Positions 24,901-37,239 of a stretch of DNA of 64,000 bases are shown here, one piece after another; within the stretch, counting starts at the first letter, position 1, and every line of letters starts with the position of its first letter. Source of the DNA: Colletes latitarsis (taxonomy: Eukaryota > Arthropoda > Insecta > Hymenoptera > Colletidae); contig NC_135136.1 in the NCBI RefSeq assembly GCF_051014445.1, positions 11,674,001 through 11,738,000 of the forward strand, written 5' to 3'. Under the pieces are notes generated by a model. That model was not told the DNA's origin, made no database searches, and saw only the letters and a program-made list of their open reading frames with translations. A program made the position numbers and the translations under genes.

Positions 24901-25880
24901 GTCAATTAAACCTGGTTCCGATTAATATTTTAGAAGATAACGCTGGTTATATCTGGGTTAGTTCTGGTATTTGCAATCATCTGGCTCATACTTTCGCATT
25001 TATCGCATACTTGTTGGCCAGATCCAGGCCTTTTTCTGGCTTGGACCACGTAGTAATGAGGTACCACACTGAAACAGTCAATTAAACCTGGTTCCGATTA
25101 ATATTTTAGAGGATAACGCCGGTTATGTCTGGGTTAGTTCTGTTATTTGTTATCATCTGGTTCATTTTTTCGCAATTTTCGCGTACTAGTTGGCCAGATC
25201 TTGGGTTTTTTGTGGTTTGGATCCCGTCGTAATGTCGTTCCACACCGAAGCAGTCAATTAAACCTGGTTGCGATGAATATTTTGGAGGATAACGCTGGTT
25301 ATGTTTGGGCTAGTTCTGGTATTTGCAATCATCTGGCTCGTACTTTCGCATTTTTCGCATACTTGTTGGCAAGATCCTGGGCTTTTTTTGGTTTGGATCA
25401 CGTAGTAATGTGGTACCACACTGAAACAGTCAATAAAAGCTGGTTCCGAATAGTATTTTAGAGGATAGCGCAGGTTACGTCTGGGTTAGTTCTGGTATTT
25501 GCAATCATCTGGCTCATACATTCGCGTTTTTCGCATACATCTTTGCCAGATCCTGGGTTTTTTCTGGTTTGGATCCCGTAGTAATGAAGTTCCACACCGA
25601 AACAGTCAATTAAACCTAGTTGCGATTAATATTTTAGAGGATAACGCCGGTTATGTCTCGGGTAGGCCTGGGAATTGCCGTCATCTGGCTCGTATTTTCG
25701 CATTTCTCGCTTACTTGTTGGCCAGATCCTGGCCTTTTCCTGGCTTGGACCACGTAGTAATGTGGTATCACACTGAAACAGTCAATTAAACCTGGTTGCG
25801 ATTAATATCTTAGAGGATAACGCCGGTTATGTCTCGGGTAGGTCTGGGATTTGCCGTCATCTAGCTCGTATTTTCGCATT
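24901..25880. repeat. 13-monomer-offset duplication, copy 2
   Basis: Downstream partner of 22613-23650. It is followed at about 25960-26280 by a single monomer variant (GGTCCCGATTAATA with TTATGTTTGGGTTAGG and TGTAGGCAGGATCCTGG) present twice in direct succession, 176 bp apart, which is a recent single-unit duplication. Confidence 0.74.
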
Positions 25881-26279
25881 TTTCGTATACTTGTTGGCAA
25901 GATCCTGGGCTTTTTTTGGTTTGGATCACGTAGTAATGTGGTACCACACTGAAACAGTCAATTAAACCTGGTCCCGATTAATATTTTAGAGGATAACGCC
26001 GGTTATGTTTGGGTTAGGTCTGGTATTTGCCCTCATCTGGCTCGTTCTTTCGCATTTTTCGCATACTTGTAGGCAGGATCCTGGCCTTTTTCTGGTTTGG
26101 ATCACGTAGTAATGTGGTACCACACTGAAACAGTCAATTAAACCTGGTCCCGATTAATATTTTAGAGGATAACGCCGGTTATGTTTGGGTTAGGTCTGGT
26201 ATTTGCCCTCATCTGGCTCGTTCTTTCGCATTTTTCGCATACTTGTAGGCAGGATCCTGGCCTTTTTCTGGTTTGGATC

Positions 26280-27574
26280 ACGTAGTAATGTGGTATCACA
26301 CTGAAACAGTCAATTAACCCTGGTTGCGATTAATATTTTAGAGGATAACGCCGGTTATGTCTCGGGTAGGTCTGGGATTTGCCGTCATCTAGCTCGTATT
26401 TTCGCGTTTTTCGCCTACTTGTTGGCCAGATCCTGGGTTTTTTTCTGGTTTGGATCACGTAGTAATGAAGTTCCACACTGAAACAGTCAATTAAACCTGG
26501 TTCCGATTAATATTTTAGAGGATACGGCTGGTTATGTCTGGGTTAGTTCTGTTATTTGCAATCATCTGGCTCATATTTTCGCAATTTTCGCGTACTTGTT
26601 GGCCAGATCTTGGGTTTTTTGTGGTTTGTATCCCGTCGTAATGTCGTTCCACACCGAAGCAGTCAATAAAACCTGGTTGCGATGAATGTTTTGGAGGATA
26701 ACGCTGGTTATGTTTGGGTTAGTTCTGGTATTTGCAATCATCTGGCTCGTACTTTCGCATATTTCGCATACTTGTTGGCAAGATCCTGGGCTTTTTTTGG
26801 TTTGGATCACGTAGTAATGTGGTACCACACTGAAACAGTCGATAAAAGCTGGTTCCGAATAGTATTTTAGAGGATAACGCAGGTTACGTCTGGGTTAGGT
26901 CTGGTATTTGCCCTCATCTGGCTCGTACTTTCGCATTTTTCGCATACTTGTAGGCAGGATCCTGGCCTTTTTCTGGTTTGGATCACGTAGTAATGTGGTA
27001 CCACACTGAAACAGTCAATTAAACCTGGCGGCGATTAATATTTTAGAGGATAATGCCGGTTATGTCTGGGTTAGGTCTGGAATTTGCCCTCATCTGGCTC
27101 GTACTTTCGCATTTTTCGCATACTTGTTGGCCGGATCCTGGGCTTTTTTTCGTTTGGATCACGTAGTAATGTGGTACCACACTGAAACAGTCAATAAAAG
27201 CTGGTTCCGAATAGTATTTTAGAGGATAACGCAGGTTACGTCTGGGTTAGTTCTGGGATTTGCCATCATCTGGCTCGTACTTTCGCATTTTTCGCATACT
27301 TGTTGTCCAGATCCTGGCCTTTTTCTGGTTTGGATCCCGTAGTAATGTGGATCCACAACGAAACAGACAATTAAACCTGGTTGCGATTAATATTTTAGAG
27401 GATAACGCCGGTTATGTCTGGGCTAGGTCTGGAATTTGCCCACATCTGGCTCGCACTTTCGCATTTTTCGCATACTTGTTGGACAGATACTGGGCTTTTT
27501 CTGTTTTGGATCACGTAGTAATGTGGTACCACACTGAAACAGTCAATAAAAGCTGGTTCCGAATAGTATTTTAG
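26280..27574. repeat. A monomers leading into the higher-order repeat region
   Basis: About seven monomers. About 26450-26880 matches about 48060-48500 (offset 21624 bp, again 24 bp short of whole periods), with the shared rare GATGAATGTTTTGGAGG. Near 27347 the dyad is the BamHI-type palindrome GTGGATCCAC. The first monomer with GCTAGGTCTGGAATTTGCCC, a hallmark of the 12-mer unit, appears at about 27420. Confidence 0.75.
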
Positions 27575-28940
27575 AGGATAACGCAGGTAACGTCTGGGTT
27601 AGTTCTGGTATTTGCAATCATCTGCCTCGTACTTTCGTATTTTTCGCATACTTGTTGGCAAGATCCTGGGTTTTTTTTTGGTTTGGATCACGTAGTAATG
27701 TCGTACCACACTGAAACGGTCAATTAAACCTGCTTCCGATTAATATTTTAGAGGATAATGCCGGTTATGTCTGGGTTAGGTCTGGTATTTGCCCTCATCT
27801 GGCTCGTACTTTCGCATTTTTCGCATACTTGTTGGCCAAATGCTGGCCTTTTTCTGGTTTGGATCACGTAGTAATGCGGTACCACACTGATACAGTCAAC
27901 TAAACCTGGTTTCAGTTAGTATTTTAGAGGATAACGCCGGTTATGTCTGGGTTAGGTCTGGTATTTGCCCTCATCTGGCTCGTTCTTTCGCATTTTTCGC
28001 AAACTTGTTGGCCAGATCCTGGCCTTTTTCAGGATTGGATCACGTGGTAATGCGGTACCACACCGAAACAGTCAAGTAAACCTGGTTGCCATTAATATTT
28101 AGAGGATAACGCCGGTTATGTCTCGGTTAGGTCTGGGATTTGCCCTCATCTGGCTCGTACATTCGCATTTTTCGCCTACTTGTTGGCAAGATCCTGGGCT
28201 TTCCCTGGTTGGGATCACGTAGTAATGCGGTACCACACCGAAGCAGTCAATTAAACCTGGTTGCAATTATTATTTTAGAGGATAACGCTGTTTATGTCTG
28301 GGTTAGTTCTGTTATTTGCAATTATCTGGCTCGTACTTTCGCATTTTTCGCATACTTGTTGGCAAGATCCTGGGCTTTTTTTGGTTTGGATCACGTAGTA
28401 ATGTGGTACCACACTGAAACAGTCAATAAAAGCTGGTTCCGAATAGTATTTTAGAGGATAACGCAGGTTACGTCTGGGTTAGTTCTGGTATTTGCAATCA
28501 CCTGGCTCATACTTTCGCGTTTTTCGCATACTTGTTGACCAGATCTTTGGTTTTTTCTGGTTTGGATCCCGTAGTAATGAAGTTCCACACCGAAACAGTC
28601 AATTAAACCTGGTTGCGATTATTATTTTAGAGGATAACGCCGGTTATGTCTCGCGTGGGTCTGGGATTTGCCGTCACCTGGCTCGTATTCGCATTTTTCG
28701 CATACATGTTGGTCTGATCCTTGGCTTTTTTTCGTTTGGATCACGTAGTAATGTGGTACCACACTGAAACAGTCAATAAAAGCTGGTTCCGAATAGTATT
28801 TTAGAGGATAACGCAGGTTACGTCTGGGTTAGTTCTGGTATTTGCCCTCACCTGGCTCGTACTTTCGCAACTTTGGCATACTTGTTGGCCAGATCCTGGC
28901 CTTTTTCTGGTTTGGATCACGTAGTAATGCGGTACCACAC
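27575..28940. repeat. Early, diverged copy of the 12-mer higher-order unit (partial)
   Basis: About eight monomers in the order of the 12-mer unit: GCAGGTAACGTC; a GGTTTCAGTTAGTATTTT monomer; the 1-bp-short AATATTTAGAGG; GTACATTCGCATTTTTCG with GGGCTTTCCCTGG; TTGACCAGATCTTTGG; CTCGCGTGGGTCTGGG with the 2-bp-short GTATTCGCATTTTTCG; and GCAACTTTGGCATAC. It is less similar to the later units than they are to each other. After about 28940 it is replaced by other monomers, so it is either an older copy or a source of the homogenised array. Confidence 0.78.
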
Positions 28941-29890
28941 TGAAACAGTCAATAAAAGCTGGTTCCGATTAGTACTTTAGAGGATTACGCTGGTTATGTC
29001 TGGGTTAGTTCTGGTATTTGCAATCATCTGGCTCATACTTTTGCAATTTTCGCGTACTTGTTGGCCATATCTTGGGTTTTCTGTGGTTTGGATCCCGTCG
29101 AAATCTGGTTCCACACCGAAGCAGTCAATCAAACCTGGTTGCGATGAATATTTTGGAGGATAACGCTGGTTATGTTTGGGTTAGTTCTGGTATTTGCAAT
29201 CATCTGGCTCGTACTTTCGCATTTTTCGCATACTTGTTGGCAAGATTATGGGCTTTTTTTAGTTTGGAACACGTAGTAATGTGGTACCACACTGAAACAG
29301 TCAATTAAACCTGGTTCAAATTAATATTTTAGAGAATAACGCCGGTTATGTCTCGGTTAGGTCTGGGATTTGCCCTCATCTGGCTCATACTTTCGCATTT
29401 CTCGCATACTTGTTGTCCGGATCCTGGGCATTTTCTGGTTTGGATCACGTAGTAATGTGGTACCACACTGAAACAGTCAATAGAAGCTGGTTCCGAATAG
29501 TATTTTAGAGGATGACGCTGGTTATGTCTGGGTTAGTTCTGGTATTTGCAACCATCTGGCTCATACTTTCGCGATTTCGTATACTTGTTTGCCAGATCCT
29601 GGCTTTTTTCCGGTTTGGATCCCGTAGTAATGAAGTTCCACACCGAAACAGTCAATTAAACCTGGTTGCGATTAATATTTTAGTGGATAACGCCGGTTAT
29701 ATCTCGGGTAGTTCTGGGATTTGCCGTTATCTGGCTCGTATTTTCGCATTTTTCGCATACTTGTTGGCAAGATCCTGGGCTTTTTTTGGTCTGGATCTCG
29801 TAGTAATGTGGTACCACACTGAAACAGTCAATTAAACCTGGTTGCGATTAATATTTTAGAGGATAACGCCGGTTATGTCTCGGTTAGGTC
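28941..29890. repeat. Interruption of unrelated A monomers
   Basis: About five monomers that do not follow the 12-mer order. About 29018-29308 matches 21978-22250 (GGCCATATCTTGGGTTTTC, CCCGTCGAAATCTGG, CAAGATTATGGGC), and 29460-29600 matches the GATTTCGTATACTTGTTTGCC variant of the 8-10 kb region. A segment from elsewhere in A therefore separates the early unit from the main 12-mer run. Confidence 0.74.
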
Positions 29891-31091
29891 TGGGATTTGC
29901 CATCATCTGGCTCGTACTTTCGCATTTTTCGCATACTTGTTGGCCAGATCCTGGCCTTTTTCAGGTTTGGATCCCGTAGTAATGTGGATCCACAACGAAA
30001 CAGACAATTAAACCTGGTTGCGATTAATATTTTAGAGGATAACGCCGGTTATGTCTGGGCTAGGTCTGGAATTTGCCCACATCTGGCTCGTACTTTCGCA
30101 TTTTTCGCATACTTGTTGGCCAGATACTGGGCTTTTTCTGTTTTGGATCACGTAGTAATGTGGTACCACACTGAAACAGTCAATAAAAGCTGGTTCCGAA
30201 TAGTATTTTAGAGGATAACGCAGGTAACGTCTGGGTTAGTTCTGGTATTTGCAATCATCCGCCTCGTACTTTCGCATTTTTCGCATACTTGTTGGCAAGA
30301 TCCTGGGTTTTTTTTGGTTTGGATCACGTAGTAATGTGGTACCACACTGAAACGGTCAATTAAACCTGGTTCCGATTAATATTTTAGAGGATTATGCCGG
30401 TTATGTCTGGGTTAGGTCTGGTATTTGCCCTCATCTGGCTCGTACTTTCGCATTTTTCGCATACTTGTTGGCCAAATGCTGGCCTTTTTCCGGTTTGGAT
30501 CACGTAGTAATGCGGTACCACTCTGAAACGGTGAATAAGAGCTGGTGGCGATTAATATTTTAGAGGGGAACACCGGTTATGTCTGGGTTAGGTCTGGTAT
30601 TTGCCCTCATCTGGCTCGAACTTTCGCATTTTTCACATACTTGTTGGCCAGATCCTGGCCTTTTTCTGGTTTGGATCACGTAGTAATGCGGTACCACACC
30701 GAAACAGTCAATTAAACCTGGTAGCGATTAATATCTTAGAGGATAACGCCGGCTATGTCTCGGCTAGGTCTGGGATTTGCCCTCATCTGGCTCGTACTTT
30801 CGCATTTTTCGCATACTTGTTGGCCAGATCCTGGCCTTTTTAAGGTTTGGATCACGTAGTAATGCGGTACCACACCGGAACAGTCAAGTAAACCTGGTTG
30901 CGATTAATATTTTAGAGGATAACGCCGGTTATGTCTGGGCTAGGTCTGGAATTTGCCCACATCTGGCTCGTACTTTCGCATTTTTCGCATACTTGTTGGC
31001 CAGATACTGGGCTTTTTCTGTTTTGGATCACGTAGTAATGTGGTACCACACTGAAACAGTCAATAAAAGCTGGTTCCGAATAGTATTTTAG
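29891..31091. repeat. Start of the higher-order repeat region (irregular units)
   Basis: The hallmark GCTAGGTCTGGAATTTGCCC monomer occurs at about 30060 and 30940, 880 bp apart. Between them are GCAGGTAACGTC (about 30220), a dyad variant with CCACTCTGAAACGGTGAATA (about 30528) and GGGGAACACCGG (about 30566). The last two are shared with 43344-43575. The segment is a rearranged, shortened unit that borders the regular run. Confidence 0.75.
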
Positions 31092-33023
31092 AGGATAACG
31101 CAGGTAACGTCTGGGTTAGTTCTGGTATTTGCAATCATCTGCCTCGTACTTTCGCATTTTTCGCATACTTGTTGGCAAGATGCTGGGTTTTTTTTGGTTT
31201 GGATCACGTAGTAATGTGGTACCACACTGAAACGGTCAATTAAACCTGGTTCCGATTAATATTTTAGAGGATAATGCCGGTTATGTCTGGGTTAGGTCTG
31301 GTATTTGCCCTCATCTGGCTCGTACTTTCGCATTTTTCGCATACTTGTTGGCCAAATGCTGGCCTTTTTCTGGTTTGGATCACGTAGTAATGCGGTACCA
31401 CACTGAAACAGTCAATTAAACCTGGTTTCAGTTAGTATTTTAGAGGATAACGCCGGTTATGTCTGGGTTAGGTCTGGTATTTGCCCTCATCTGGCTCGTT
31501 CTTTCGCATTTTTCGCAAACTTGTTGGCCAGATCCTGGCCTTTTTCTGGATTGGATCACGTGGTAATGCGGTACCACACCGAAACAGTCAAGTAAACCTG
31601 GTTGCGATTAATATTTAGAGGATAACGCCGGTTATGTCTCGGTTAGGTCTGGGATTTGCCCTCATCTGGCTCGTACATTCGCATTTTTCGCCTACTTGAT
31701 GGCAAGATCCTGGGCTTTCTCTGGTTGGGATCACGTAGTAATGCGGTACCACACCGAAGCAGTCAATTAAACCTGGTTGCAATTATTATTTTAGAGGATA
31801 ACGCTGGTTATGTCTGGGTTAGTTCTGTTATTTGCAATTATCTGGCTCGTACTTTCGCATTTTTCGCATACTTGTTGGCAAGATTCTGGGCTTTTTTTGG
31901 TTTGGATCACGTAGTAATGTGGTACCACACTGAAACAGTCAATAAAAGCTGGTTCCGAATAGTATTTTAGAGGATAACGCAGGTTACGTCTGGGTTAGTT
32001 CTGGTATTTGCAATCATCTGGCTCATACTTTCGCGTTTTTCGCATACTTGTTGACCAGATCTTTGGCTTTTTCTGGTTTGGATCCCGTAGTAATGAAGTT
32101 CCACACCGAAACAGTCAATTAAACCTGGTTGCGATTATTATTTTAGAGGATAACGCCGGTTATGACTCGCGTGGGTCTGGGATTTGCCGTCACCTGGCTC
32201 GTGTTCGCATTTTTCGCATACATGTTGGCCAGATCCTGGGCTTTTTTTCGTTTGGATCACGTAGTAATGTGGTACCACACTGAAACAGTCAATAAAAGCT
32301 GGTTCCGAATTGTATTTTAGAGGATAACGCAGGTTACGTCTGGGTTAGTTCTGGTATTTGCCCTCATCTGGCTCGTACTTTCGCAACTTTGGCATATTTG
32401 TTGGCCAGATCCTGGCCTTTTTCTGGTTTGGATCACGTAGTAATGTGGTACCACACTGAAACAGTCAATTAAACCTGGTTTCAGTTAGTATTTTATAGGA
32501 TAACGCCGGTTATGTCTGGGTTAGGTCTGGTATTTGCCCTCATCTGGCTCGTTCTTTCGCATTTTTCGCAAACTTGTTGGCCAGATTCTGGCCTTTTTCT
32601 GGATTGGATCACGTGGTAATGCGGTACCACACCGAAACAGTCAAGTAAACCTGGTTGCGATTAATATTTAGAGGATAACGCCGGCTATGTCTCGGTTAGG
32701 TCTGGGATTTGCCCTCATCTGGCTCGTACTTTCGCATTTTTCGCATACTTGTTGGCCAGATCCTGGCCTTTTTAAGGTTTGGATCACGTAGTAATGCGGT
32801 ACCACACCGGAACAGTCAAGTAAACCTGGTTGCGATTAATATTTTAGAGGATAACGCCGGTTATGTCTGGGCTAGGTCTGGAATTTGCCCACATCTGGCT
32901 CGTACTTTCGCATTTTTCGCATACTTGTTGGCCAGATACTGGGCTTTTTCTGTTTTGGATCACGTAGTAATGTGGTACCACACTGAAACAGTCAATAAAA
33001 GCTGGTTCCGAATAGTATTTTAG
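31092..33023. repeat. Higher-order unit U1 (11 monomers, 1932 bp)
   Basis: Unit boundaries are set at the TTTTAG following the GCTAGGTCTGGAATTT monomer. The length of 1932 is 11 x 176 less 4. It carries the 12-mer order without one monomer: U1 ends with a CCTGGCCTTTTTAAGG monomer where U2 to U5 have two monomers, CATTTCTCGCATACTTG and then the ATACTTCTTGGCC/TTTTTTCAGG type. The variant TTATGACTCGCGTGGG near 32160 is shared with U2 only, so U1 and U2 form a subgroup. Confidence 0.85.
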
Positions 33024-35131
33024 AGGATAACGCAGGTAACGTCTGGGTTAGTTCTGGTATTTGCAATCATCTGCCTCGTACTTTCGCATTTTTCGCATAC
33101 TTGTTGGCAAGATGCTGGGTTTTTTTTGGTTTGGATCACGTAGTAATGTGGTACCACACTGAAACGGTCAATTAAACCTGGTTCCGATTAATATTTTAGA
33201 GGATAATGCCGGTTATGTCTGGGTTAGGTCTGGTATTTGCCCTCATCTGGCTCGTACTTTCGCATTTTTCGCATACTTGTTGGCCAAATGCTGGCCTTTT
33301 TCTGGTTTGGATCACGTAGTAATGCGGTACCACACTGAAACAGTCAATTAAACCTGGTTTCAGTTAGTATTTTAGAGGATAACGCCGGTTATGTCTGGGT
33401 TAGGTCTGGTATTTGCCCTCATCTGGCTCGTTCTTTCGCATTTTTCGCAAACTTGTTGGCCAGATCCTGGCCTTTTTCTGGATTGGATCACGTGGTAATG
33501 CGGTACCACACCGAAACAGTCAAGTAAACCTGGTTGCGATTAATATTTAGAGGATAACGCCGGTTATGTCTCGGTTAGGTCTGGGATTTGCCCTCATCTG
33601 GCTCGTACATTCGCATTTTTCGCCTACTTGATGGCAAGATCCTGGGCTTTCTCTGGTTGGGATCACGTAGTAATGCGGTACCACACCGAAGCAGTCAATT
33701 AAACCTGGTTGCAATTATTATTTTAGAGGATAACGCTGGTTATGTCTGGGTTAGTTCTGTTATTTGCAATTATCTGGCTCGTACTTTCGCATTTTTCGCA
33801 TACTTGTTGGCAAGATTCTGGGCTTTTTTTGGTTTGGATCACGTAGTAATGTGGTACCACACTGAAACAGTCAATAAAAGCTGGTTCCGAATAGTATTTT
33901 AGAGGATAACGCAGGTTACGTCTGGGTTAGTTCTGGTATTTGCAATCATCTGGCTCATACTTTCGCGTTTTTCGTATACTTGTTGACCAGATCTTTGGCT
34001 TTTTCTGGTTTGGATCCCGTAGTAATGAAGTTCCACACCGAAACAGTCAATTAAACCTGGTTGCGATTATTATTTTAGAGGATAACGCCGGTTATGACTC
34101 GCGTGGGTCTGGGATTTGCCGTCACCTGGCTCGTGTTCGCATTTTTCGCATACATGTTGGCCAGATCCTGGGCTTTTTTTCGTTTGGATCACGTAGTAAT
34201 GTGGTACCACACTGAAACAGTCAATAAAAGCTGGTTCCGAATTGTATTTTAGAGGATAACGCAGGTTACGTCTGGGTTAGTTCTGGTATTTGCCCTCATC
34301 TGGCTCGTACTTTCGCAACTTTGGCATACTTGTTGGCCAGATCCTGGCCTTTTTCTGGTTTGGATCACGTAGTAATGCGGTACCACACTGAAACAGTCAA
34401 TTAAACCTGGTTTCAGTTAGTATTTTATAGGATAACGCCGGTTATGTCTGGGTTAGGTCTGGTATTTGCCCTCATCTGGCTCGTTCTTTCGCATTTTTCG
34501 CAAACTTGTTGGCCAGATCCTGGCCTTTTTCTGGATTGGATCACGTGGTAATGCGGTACCACACCGAAACAGTCAAGTAAACCTGGTTGCGATTAATATT
34601 TAGAGGATAACGCCGGTTATGTCTCGGTTAGGTCTGGGATTTGCCCTCATCTGGCTCATACTTTCGCATTTCTCGCATACTTGTTGGCCAGATCCTGGGC
34701 TTTTTCTGGTTTGGATCACGTAGTAATGTGGTACCACACTGAAACAGTCAATAAAAGCTGGTTCCGATTAGTACTTTAGAGGATAACGCTGGTTATGTCT
34801 GGGTTAGTTCTGGTATTTGCAATTATCTGGCTCATACTATCGCGTTTTTCGCATACTTCTTGGCCAGATCCAGGGTTTTTTCAGGTTTGGATCACGTAGT
34901 AATGCGGTACCACACCGGAACCGTCAAGTAAACCTGGTTGCGATTAATATTTTAGAGGATAACGCCGGTTATGTCTGGGCTAGGTCTGGAATTTGCCCAC
35001 ATCTGGCTCGTACTTTCGCATTTTTCGCATACTTGTTGGCCAGATACTGGGCTTTTTCTGTTTTGGATCACGTAGTAATGTGGTACCACACTGAAACAGT
35101 CAATAAAAGCTGGTTCCGAATAGTATTTTAG
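33024..35131. repeat. Higher-order unit U2 (12 monomers, 2108 bp)
   Basis: The length of 2108 is 12 x 176 less 4; the four missing bases come from two 175-bp monomers (AATATTTAGAGG) and one 174-bp monomer (GTGTTCGCATTTTTCG). It resembles U1 in its first part (TTATGACTCGCGTGGG, GATTCTGGGC) and U3 in its last part (ATACTTCTTGGCC and CCGGAACCGTCAAG). It is therefore a chimera of the two subtypes or the transition between them. Confidence 0.86.
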
Positions 35132-37239
35132 AGGATAACGCAGGTAACGTCTGGGTTAGTTCTGGTATTTGCAATCATCTGCCTCGTACTTTCGCATTTT
35201 TCGCATACTTGTTGGCAAGATCCTGGGTTTTTTTTGGTTTGGATCACGTAGTAATGTGGTACCACACTGAAACGGTCAATTAAACCTGGTTCCGATTAAT
35301 ATTTTAGAGGATAATGCCGGCTATGTCTGGGTTAGGTCTGGTATTTGCCCTCATCTGGCTCGTACTTTCGCATTTTTCGCATACTTGTTGGCCAAATGCT
35401 GGCCTTTTTCTGGTTTGGATCACGTAGTAATGCGGTACCACACTGAAACAGTCAATTAAACCTGGTTTCAGTTAGCATTTTAGAGGATAACGCCGGTTAT
35501 GTCTGGGTTAGGTCTGGTATTTGCCCTCATCTGGCTCGTTCTTTCGCATTTTTCGCAAACTTGTTGGCCAGATCCTGGCCTTTTTCTGGATTGGATCAGG
35601 TGGTAATGCGGTACCATACCGAAACAGTCAAGTAAACCTGGTTGCGATTAATATTTAGAGGATAACGCCGGTTATGTCTCGGTTAGGTCTGGGATTTGCC
35701 CTCATCTGGCTCGTACATTCGCATTTTTCGCCTACTTGTTGGCAAGATCCTGGGCTTTCTCTGGTTGGGATCACGTAGTAATGCGGTACCACACCGAAGC
35801 AGTCAATTAAACCTGGTTGCAATTATTATTTTAGAGGATAACGCTGGTTATGTCTGGGTTAGTTCTGTTATTTGCAATTATCTGGCTCGTACTTTCGCAT
35901 TTTTCGCATACTTGTTGGCAAGATCCTGGGCTTTTTTTGGTTTGGATCACGTAGTAATGTGGTACCACACTGAAACAGTCAATAAAAGCTGGTTCCGAAT
36001 AGTATTTTAGAGGATAACGCAGGTTACGTCTGGGTTAGTTCTGGTATTTGCAATCATCTGGCTCATACTTTCGCGTTTTTCGCATACTTGTTGACCAGAT
36101 CTTTGGTTTTTTCTAGTTTGGATCCCGTAGTAATGAAGTTCCACACCGAAACAGTCAATTAAACCTGGTTGCGATTATTATTTTAGAGGATAACGCCGGT
36201 TATGTCTCGCGTGGGTCTGGGATTTGCCGTCACCTGGCTCGTGTTCGCATTTTTCGCATACATGTTGGCCAGATCCTGGGCTTTTTTTCGTTTGGATCAC
36301 GTAGTAATGTGGTACCACACTGAAACAGTCAATAAAAGCTGGTTCCGAATTGTATTTTAGAGGATAACGCAGGTTACGTCTGGGTTAGTTCTGGTATTTG
36401 CCCTCATCTGGCTCGTACTTTCGCAACTTTGGCATACTTGTTGGCCAGATCCTGGCCTTTTTCTGGTTTGGATCACGTAGTAATGCGGTACCACACTGAA
36501 ACAGTCAATTAAACCTGGTTTCAGTTAGTATTTTATAGGATAACGCCGGTTATGTCTGGGTTAGGTCTGGTATTTGCCCTCATCTGGCTCGTTCTTTCGC
36601 ATTTTTCGCAAACTTGTTGGCCAGATCCTGGCCTTTTTCTGGATTGGATCACGTGGTAATGCGGTACCACACCGAAACAGTCAAGTAAACCTGGTTGCGA
36701 TTAATATTTAGAGGATAACGCCGGTTATGTCTCGGTTAGGTCTGGGATTTGCCCTCATCTGGCTCATACTTTCGCATTTCTCGCATACTTGTTGGCCAGA
36801 TCCTGGGCTTTTTCTGGTTTGGATCACGTAGTAATGTGGTACCACACTGAAACAGTCAATAAAAGCTGGTTCCGATTAGTACTTTAGAGGATAACGCTGG
36901 TTATGTCTGGGTTAGTTCTGGTATTTGCAATTATCTGGCTCATACTATCGCGTTTTTCGCATACTTCTTGGCCAGATCCAGGGTTTTTTCAGGTTTGGAT
37001 CACGTAGTAATGCGGTACCACACCGGAACCGTCAAGTAAACCTGGTTGCGATTAATATTTTAGAGGATAACGCCGGTTATGTCTGGGCTAGGTCTGGAAT
37101 TTGCCCACATCTGGCTCGTACTTTCGCATTTTTCGCATACTTGTTGGCCAGATACTGGGCTTTTTCTGTTTTGGATCACGTAGTAATGTGGTACCACACT
37201 GAAACAGTCAATAAAAGCTGGTTCCGAATAGTATTTTAG
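35132..37239. repeat. Higher-order unit U3 (12 monomers, 2108 bp), reference copy
   Basis: Dyad starts are at 35256, 35432, 35608, 35783, 35959, 36135, 36309, 36485, 36661, 36836, 37012 and 37188. The spacings are 176 except for two of 175 and one of 174. Eleven of twelve dyads keep GGTACC; the one at 36135 is GAAGTTCCAC. The 3' monomers carry ATACTTCTTGGCC with a TTTTTTCAGG tract, and GCTAGGTCTGGAATTTGCCC. U3 and U4 are almost identical. Reading along I noticed only a few changes: AATAT context T/C near 35304 versus 37412, C/T near 35476 versus 37584, and G/A in TTGTTGGCAAG near 35918 versus 38026. Confidence 0.9.
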
